Positions 60,806-64,000 of a stretch of DNA of 64,000 nucleotides are shown piece after piece. Numbering within the stretch: the stretch's first letter is position 1; each line of letters opens with the position of its first letter. This DNA is from Sporosarcina sp. FSL W8-0480. GTDB taxonomy: Bacteria; Bacillota; Bacilli; Bacillales_A; Planococcaceae. The position numbers were made by a program, and so were the translations under genes. Below the pieces are notes generated by a model, which searched no databases, was not told the origin of the DNA, and worked only from the letters and a program-made list of their open reading frames with translations. The stretch spans positions 1,181,001 to 1,245,000 of the forward strand of contig NZ_CP150166.1 in NCBI RefSeq assembly GCF_037963765.1, in the 5' to 3' direction.

Positions 60806-61282
60806 ATGGAAAAGTTAGAAGGGTTGCAAGCACCGCAATTCACATTATCAAATGAAAAAGGTGAAAAAGTTTCCCTAAGTGATTTCGAGGGGAAGAAATA
60901 TGTCATTCTATATTTCTATCCGAAGGACGCGACACCAGGATGTACAACGCAAGCATGTGATTTTAGGGATGCGTATGAAGACTTCAGCAATTTAAATGCA
61001 GTCATATTGGGAGTAAGTCCTGACAATGAAGCATCACATCAACGGTTCATCGAAAAACAAGGGCTACCGTTTTCCCTATTAGTCGATGAAAAGCATGAAG
61101 TGGCCGAAAAGTATGGTGTTTGGAAATTGAAGAAGATGTTCGGCAAAGAATACATGGGAATTGAACGTTCAACTTTCCTGATCGATCCAACAGGTACGGT
61201 TGTAAAAGAGTGGCGGAAAGTGAAAGTGGCGGGCCATATTGAAGAAGCACTTGCAACTCTAAAACAGTTGACGAAAGCATAA
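60806..61282 (+). CDS. ygaF: Thiol peroxidase, Bcp/PrxQ type (YgaF)
   Basis: A 158-residue peroxiredoxin that reduces peroxides via thioredoxin. Peroxidatic Cys46 and resolving Cys51 are in DATPGCTTQACDFRD, the PrxQ arrangement. ATG at 60806 follows GGGAGGG; the in-frame TTG at 60800 is too close to it. A hydroxyacid dehydrogenase gene follows within about 20 bp, then perR. Confidence 0.94.
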   Translation: MEKLEGLQAPQFTLSNEKGEKVSLSDFEGKKYVILYFYPKDATPGCTTQACDFRDAYEDFSNLNAVILGVSPDNEASHQRFIEKQGLPFSLLVDEKHEVAEKYGVWKLKKMFGKEYMGIERSTFLIDPTGTVVKEWRKVKVAGHIEEALATLKQLTKA

Positions 61283-61302
61283 GGGAAATGGCGGTGGGAT
61301 TG

Positions 61303-62247
61303 ATGAATGTCTTATTCACTTTTAAAATTAAAGATGAACAACTTGAAAGGTTGAAGTCTAAATTCCCAGAAGTTCAATTTGCATATAATAAAGAGATTGA
61401 GGAGTCACCAATTGATAAGTTCGAAGTAATCGTTACATACGGGGGGGATATCAATACAGCTGTGCTTGAAAAGGCAACATCCCTTAAATGGTTAATGGTA
61501 GCCTCAGCTGGAGTGGAAAAGATGCCTCTAACTGAAATTGCCGAGAGAGGAATTGTCATGAGTAACGTTCGCGGGATTCATAAAACCCCAATGGCGGAAT
61601 CAGTAATCGGCCATATTTTATCACTAACTCGCGCTTTGCCTTCATTAATTGAACAGCAAAAGCGGAAAGAGTGGAATACAAGAGTCAGGCAGACGGAGTT
61701 GCGGGGATCGACAGCAATCATTCTTGGTCCGGGTGCAATCGGTTCGGAAATCGGGCGATTGCTCCAAGCATTCGGTGTACGGACAATCGGTTGCAACCGT
61801 TCTGGTAGCCCGGCGGAAAGCATGGATGAGACAATTCAATTCGATAATCTGATAGACAGATTACCGGAGGCCGATTATGTGATTTCCATTTTACCAAGTA
61901 CAGCGGAAACAAAGGACCTGTTAGATGAAAGGCATTTCAAGGCTATGAAACCGACAGCCACTTTCATGAACTTTGGACGAGGGGATTTGGTGAAGGAGTC
62001 GATCATAATTGACGCGTTGCAAAATGGCGAGATTGGACATGCCGTTTTAGACGTCTTTGATGTAGAGCCTCTGCCAGCCGATAGCGAGCTTTGGAATTTA
62101 TCGAACGTGTCGATATCTCCGCATGTATCCAGCCATTCCGGGAAGTATATAGAAAGAGCTTTGGAATTTTTTATAGAAAACCTAAAGAAGTGGCAAACGG
62201 GTAATAGAGAGTTAACAAACTTAGTCGACCCGAAAAAAGGTTATTAA
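61303..62247 (+). CDS. D-isomer-specific 2-hydroxyacid dehydrogenase
   Basis: A 314-residue NAD-dependent oxidoreductase. It has the substrate-domain start, the Rossmann motif ILGPGAIGSEIGRLLQAFG, the PSTAETKDLLDERHFKAMKP region, NFGRGDLV, the Asp/Glu pair LDVFDVEPLP and catalytic His in SPHVSSHSG. It could act on glyoxylate, hydroxypyruvate or phosphoglycerate-like acids. ATG at 61303 behind GGTGGG is chosen; ATG at 61288 in frame is possible but has only two bases after AAGGG. It is inserted between ygaF and perR relative to B. subtilis and probably co-transcribed with ygaF. Confidence 0.88.
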   Translation: MNVLFTFKIKDEQLERLKSKFPEVQFAYNKEIEESPIDKFEVIVTYGGDINTAVLEKATSLKWLMVASAGVEKMPLTEIAERGIVMSNVRGIHKTPMAESVIGHILSLTRALPSLIEQQKRKEWNTRVRQTELRGSTAIILGPGAIGSEIGRLLQAFGVRTIGCNRSGSPAESMDETIQFDNLIDRLPEADYVISILPSTAETKDLLDERHFKAMKPTATFMNFGRGDLVKESIIIDALQNGEIGHAVLDVFDVEPLPADSELWNLSNVSISPHVSSHSGKYIERALEFFIENLKKWQTGNRELTNLVDPKKGY

Positions 62248-62289
62248 TGAGAAATTGACTACTTTAGTTGAAAGTGCACATTGTATTTA

Positions 62290-62336
62290 TTGACAAAACA
62301 GCATCTTCTTCAGTAAACTAATTATAATGATTATAA
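62290..62336 (+). promoter_or_regulatory. perR promoter with a perfect PerR box
   Basis: TTGACA at 62290, an 18-base spacer and TAAACT are followed directly by TTATAATGATTATAA (62322-62336), an exact match to the 15-bp PerR box. The box covers the expected transcription start, so PerR would repress its own gene. Confidence 0.88.
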
Positions 62337-62368
62337 AGAAGTAATCTTTATGGATTGGAGTGTTGGCG

Positions 62369-62794
62369 ATGTCTGATGTATGTTTGAAAGACGCGCTTGT
62401 CACATTGAAGGAAAGTGGTGTTCGGATTACACCACAAAGGCATGCTATTTTAGAATTTCTTATTTCTTCTGAGACGCATCCTACAGCAGATGAAATATAT
62501 AAAGCACTTGAAGCTGATTTTCCGAATATGAGTGTCGCGACTGTTTATAATAATCTACGGGTATTCCGGAATGCAGGGCTTGTGAAGGAACTTACTTACG
62601 GTGACTCATCGAGTCGTTTCGATTTTGTAACGCATGACCATTACCATATCATTTGTGACGTCTGCGGCAGGATCGTCGATTTTCATCATCCTGGCTTGGA
62701 GGAAGTTGAACACCTTGCTTCCCACGTTACAGGATTCAAAGTCAATTCCCATCGACTCGAAGTATATGGTACATGTCCTGAATGTGCGTCCTAA
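62369..62794 (+). CDS. perR: Peroxide-sensing repressor PerR
   Basis: A 141-residue Fur-family repressor. With the start at ATG 62369, residues fall at the B. subtilis positions: the regulatory metal site His37, Asp85, His91, His93 and Asp104, and the structural zinc Cys96, Cys99, Cys136 and Cys139. Peroxide oxidises His37/His91 with bound iron and releases DNA. GGAG lies 8 bases before the ATG; earlier in-frame GTG/TTG codons are unlikely given this numbering. It is autoregulated by the PerR box at 62322. Confidence 0.96.
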   Translation: MSDVCLKDALVTLKESGVRITPQRHAILEFLISSETHPTADEIYKALEADFPNMSVATVYNNLRVFRNAGLVKELTYGDSSSRFDFVTHDHYHIICDVCGRIVDFHHPGLEEVEHLASHVTGFKVNSHRLEVYGTCPECAS

Positions 62795-62815
62795 CTGTAC
62801 AGAGGATAAAAAAAT

Positions 62816-62858
62816 AGAAAAACCGGTTCCGATATTGCCAAGGAACCGGTTTTTCTTA
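62816..62858. terminator. Bidirectional terminator between perR and ygzB
   Basis: AAAAACCGGTTCC and GGAACCGGTTTTT, a 13-bp perfect stem with an 11-base loop. It overlaps the last codon of ygzB. Confidence 0.9.
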
Positions 62859-63224
62859 TTTGTTTGCTGTTTTCTTATTTTTAGTTGGGCGATTATAAGA
62901 TTCATCAAATTCCTTACCTTCAAGTGATGGATCCAACGTTAACGGCTCTCTACAATGTCCACACATGTCAACTCGACCAAGCATCTTAGTTGCTTTCCCG
63001 CAGCTTGGACAAATAATTTGTACGGCCCTTGTTGATAAAGTACCGATCCAAGCGTAAACAACCGTACTGCCGATAATGGAAAGAAGTCCAAGAACCATAA
63101 ATATCAGCATGATGATTTCATTTTGTCTAAAGAAGATTCCGAGATACATTATGATAACCCCGAGGAAAATAAGGGATAACGCAAATGAACGGATTCGGTT
63201 TATTTTATTCTTATAAGGTTTCAA
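62856..63224 (-). CDS. ygzB: UPF0295 membrane protein YgzB
   Basis: A 122-residue protein with two spans (about residues 14-32 and 37-60) and a C-terminal zinc-ribbon-like C-x2-C...C-x2-C ([21 protein letters not shown]). It matches YgzB of B. subtilis, which is also beside perR. TTG start is 7 bases after GGAGG; the nearby ATG is out of frame. Function is unknown. Confidence 0.9.
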   Translation of the reverse strand: MKPYKNKINRIRSFALSLIFLGVIIMYLGIFFRQNEIIMLIFMVLGLLSIIGSTVVYAWIGTLSTRAVQIICPSCGKATKMLGRVDMCGHCREPLTLDPSLEGKEFDESYNRPTKNKKTANK

Positions 63225-63383
63225 TCATAATCCTCCTTAATAATAGATATTTGAAACTGAAACATATAAAGTAAGAAACGCAAAACGTTCCTCAATCAAT
63301 ATAGCATAAAATCCATATACATCATATTTTGTTGAAGGATTTTGGTGAAGTACTGTCGAAGAAATAGGTGTGGAGGTGTCAAT

Positions 63384-64000
63384 ATGGAACAAGTTCTTAG
63401 ACCAATTTATCAGGAACGCGCAAGCTCACCCGAAACTTTAGGTGTTATTCTTGTTGAAAAAAGAGGCACGGGGGATCCGATAACAGACACATTTGATGAA
63501 ATCATGTTAATCATAACTTCGAATGAAGAAACTCCTATATATACTAAACACTATACGGATGGAAGCGGAAAAGCGGCAATGCACGTGATCAGTGAAAAAC
63601 AACTGAGGAAATGGCTTCTATTAGGTACAAGACGAAAAGTCGTCGACTGGCTTTTCTACGGCAAAATCTTCTTCGACCGCAATGAGTTTGTCGAAGGATT
63701 GAAGAAAGAGTTAAGGGAGTATCCGTTCTATGGACGGAAATTGAAAATGGGGATTGAGCTCTCCCGCTTAGTGAGAGTGTACATGGAAGGGAAAATGTTT
63801 TTCGAGCAACTGAATTATATGGATGCCTATCATCATGCAATCCAATCTCTTCATCATCTTGCGAGATTGACTGTTATTGAAAAGGGATATGCACCTGAGG
63901 TCACCGTATGGACTCAAGTTAAAAAAATCGATCCTGCGATTTATAAACTATATGAGGAACTAATTATGAGCGAGGAACCGATCGAGAAAAGATTGGAACT
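63384..64000 (+). CDS. ygxA: Nucleotidyltransferase-like protein YgxA, N-terminal part
   Basis: Open from ATG 63384 to the window end, so the C terminus is missing (205 codons seen of about 290). It begins EQVLRPIYQERASSPETLGV and continues with EIMLIITSNEETPIYTKHYT and KWLLLGTRRKVVDWLFYGKI-FFDRNE, matching the YgxA nucleotidyltransferase-like family; the key DxD is not obvious. GGAGGTG precedes the ATG. In B. subtilis this gene follows ygzB next to an rRNA operon, which may lie just beyond this window. Confidence 0.88.
   Translation, partial: MEQVLRPIYQERASSPETLGVILVEKRGTGDPITDTFDEIMLIITSNEETPIYTKHYTDGSGKAAMHVISEKQLRKWLLLGTRRKVVDWLFYGKIFFDRNEFVEGLKKELREYPFYGRKLKMGIELSRLVRVYMEGKMFFEQLNYMDAYHHAIQSLHHLARLTVIEKGYAPEVTVWTQVKKIDPAIYKLYEELIMSEEPIEKRLE

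Overview
The window reads as a chromosomal segment of a spore-forming, low-to-mid G+C Bacillota, most likely a Planococcaceae member close to Sporosarcina (inference). The support is a gamma-type spore SASP gene, a PdaA-type cortex deacetylase, PerR with Bacillus residue numbering, frequent TTG/GTG starts behind strong GGAGG sites, and gene order that follows the Bacillus subtilis yfh-yga region. No rRNA, tRNA, prophage, transposase or CRISPR array was seen. Nearly all of it is housekeeping and accessory chromosome with short intergenic gaps and many clear hairpin terminators.

Layout. 1-3260: aa3-type menaquinol oxidase operon qoxABCD (qoxA cut by the window edge). 3260-9220: small proteins, a degenerate NodB-fold protein (YlxY type), a lone sulfatase, an XRE regulator divergent from a SEC-C protein, and a Nudix hydrolase. 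9220-12920: a 20-bp phased repeat array, a TPP riboswitch and the ykoFEDC thiamine-precursor importer. 12920-23700: a phosphatase-SH3 fusion, a 21-bp repeat array, VanZ, a 23-codon mini-transcript, RsgA, TerC, a LysM-3D wall protein, an RsbR-like stressosome protein, NAT, GDPD, an RluA-type synthase and an ATP-grasp ligase. 23700-34600: Fbp-like peptide plus amidase, DEAD helicase, MapB, a second TPP riboswitch with thiT, PepF, carbonic anhydrase and aminopeptidase. 34600-46250: motAB behind a SigD-like promoter, AgcS, a YtxH-BrkB pair behind a SigB-like promoter, a ZosA-like P-type ATPase behind stacked Fur/PerR-like boxes, class I fumarase, a candidate non-coding RNA, a truncated OsmC gene, an MFS transporter and PdaA. 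46300-64000: the conserved block recX-yfhH-yfhP-mutY-sspE-ygaC-ygaD, then a dipeptide ABC operon (app-type D-F-A-B-C order), then ygaE-gsaB-ygaF(bcp)-2-hydroxyacid dehydrogenase-perR-ygzB-ygxA.

Connections. Two different thiamine-related importers (YkoEDC/YkoF and ThiT) each carry their own TPP riboswitch and terminator. PerR, its own operator, a Bcp-type peroxiredoxin, the ZosA-like ATPase with PerR/Fur-like boxes, the Fbp-like peptide and the Fe-S fumarase suggest a peroxide/metal-homeostasis theme spread across the window. The least explained material is non-coding or very small: two phase-locked short-repeat arrays (20 and 21 bp), a self-contained RNA unit at 43.74-43.94 kb, five small ORFs (20-45 codons) with strong ribosome-binding sites, and a GC-rich intergenic repeat family in three copies. 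No multi-gene system that is clearly novel was found; these small elements are the best candidates for undescribed biology.
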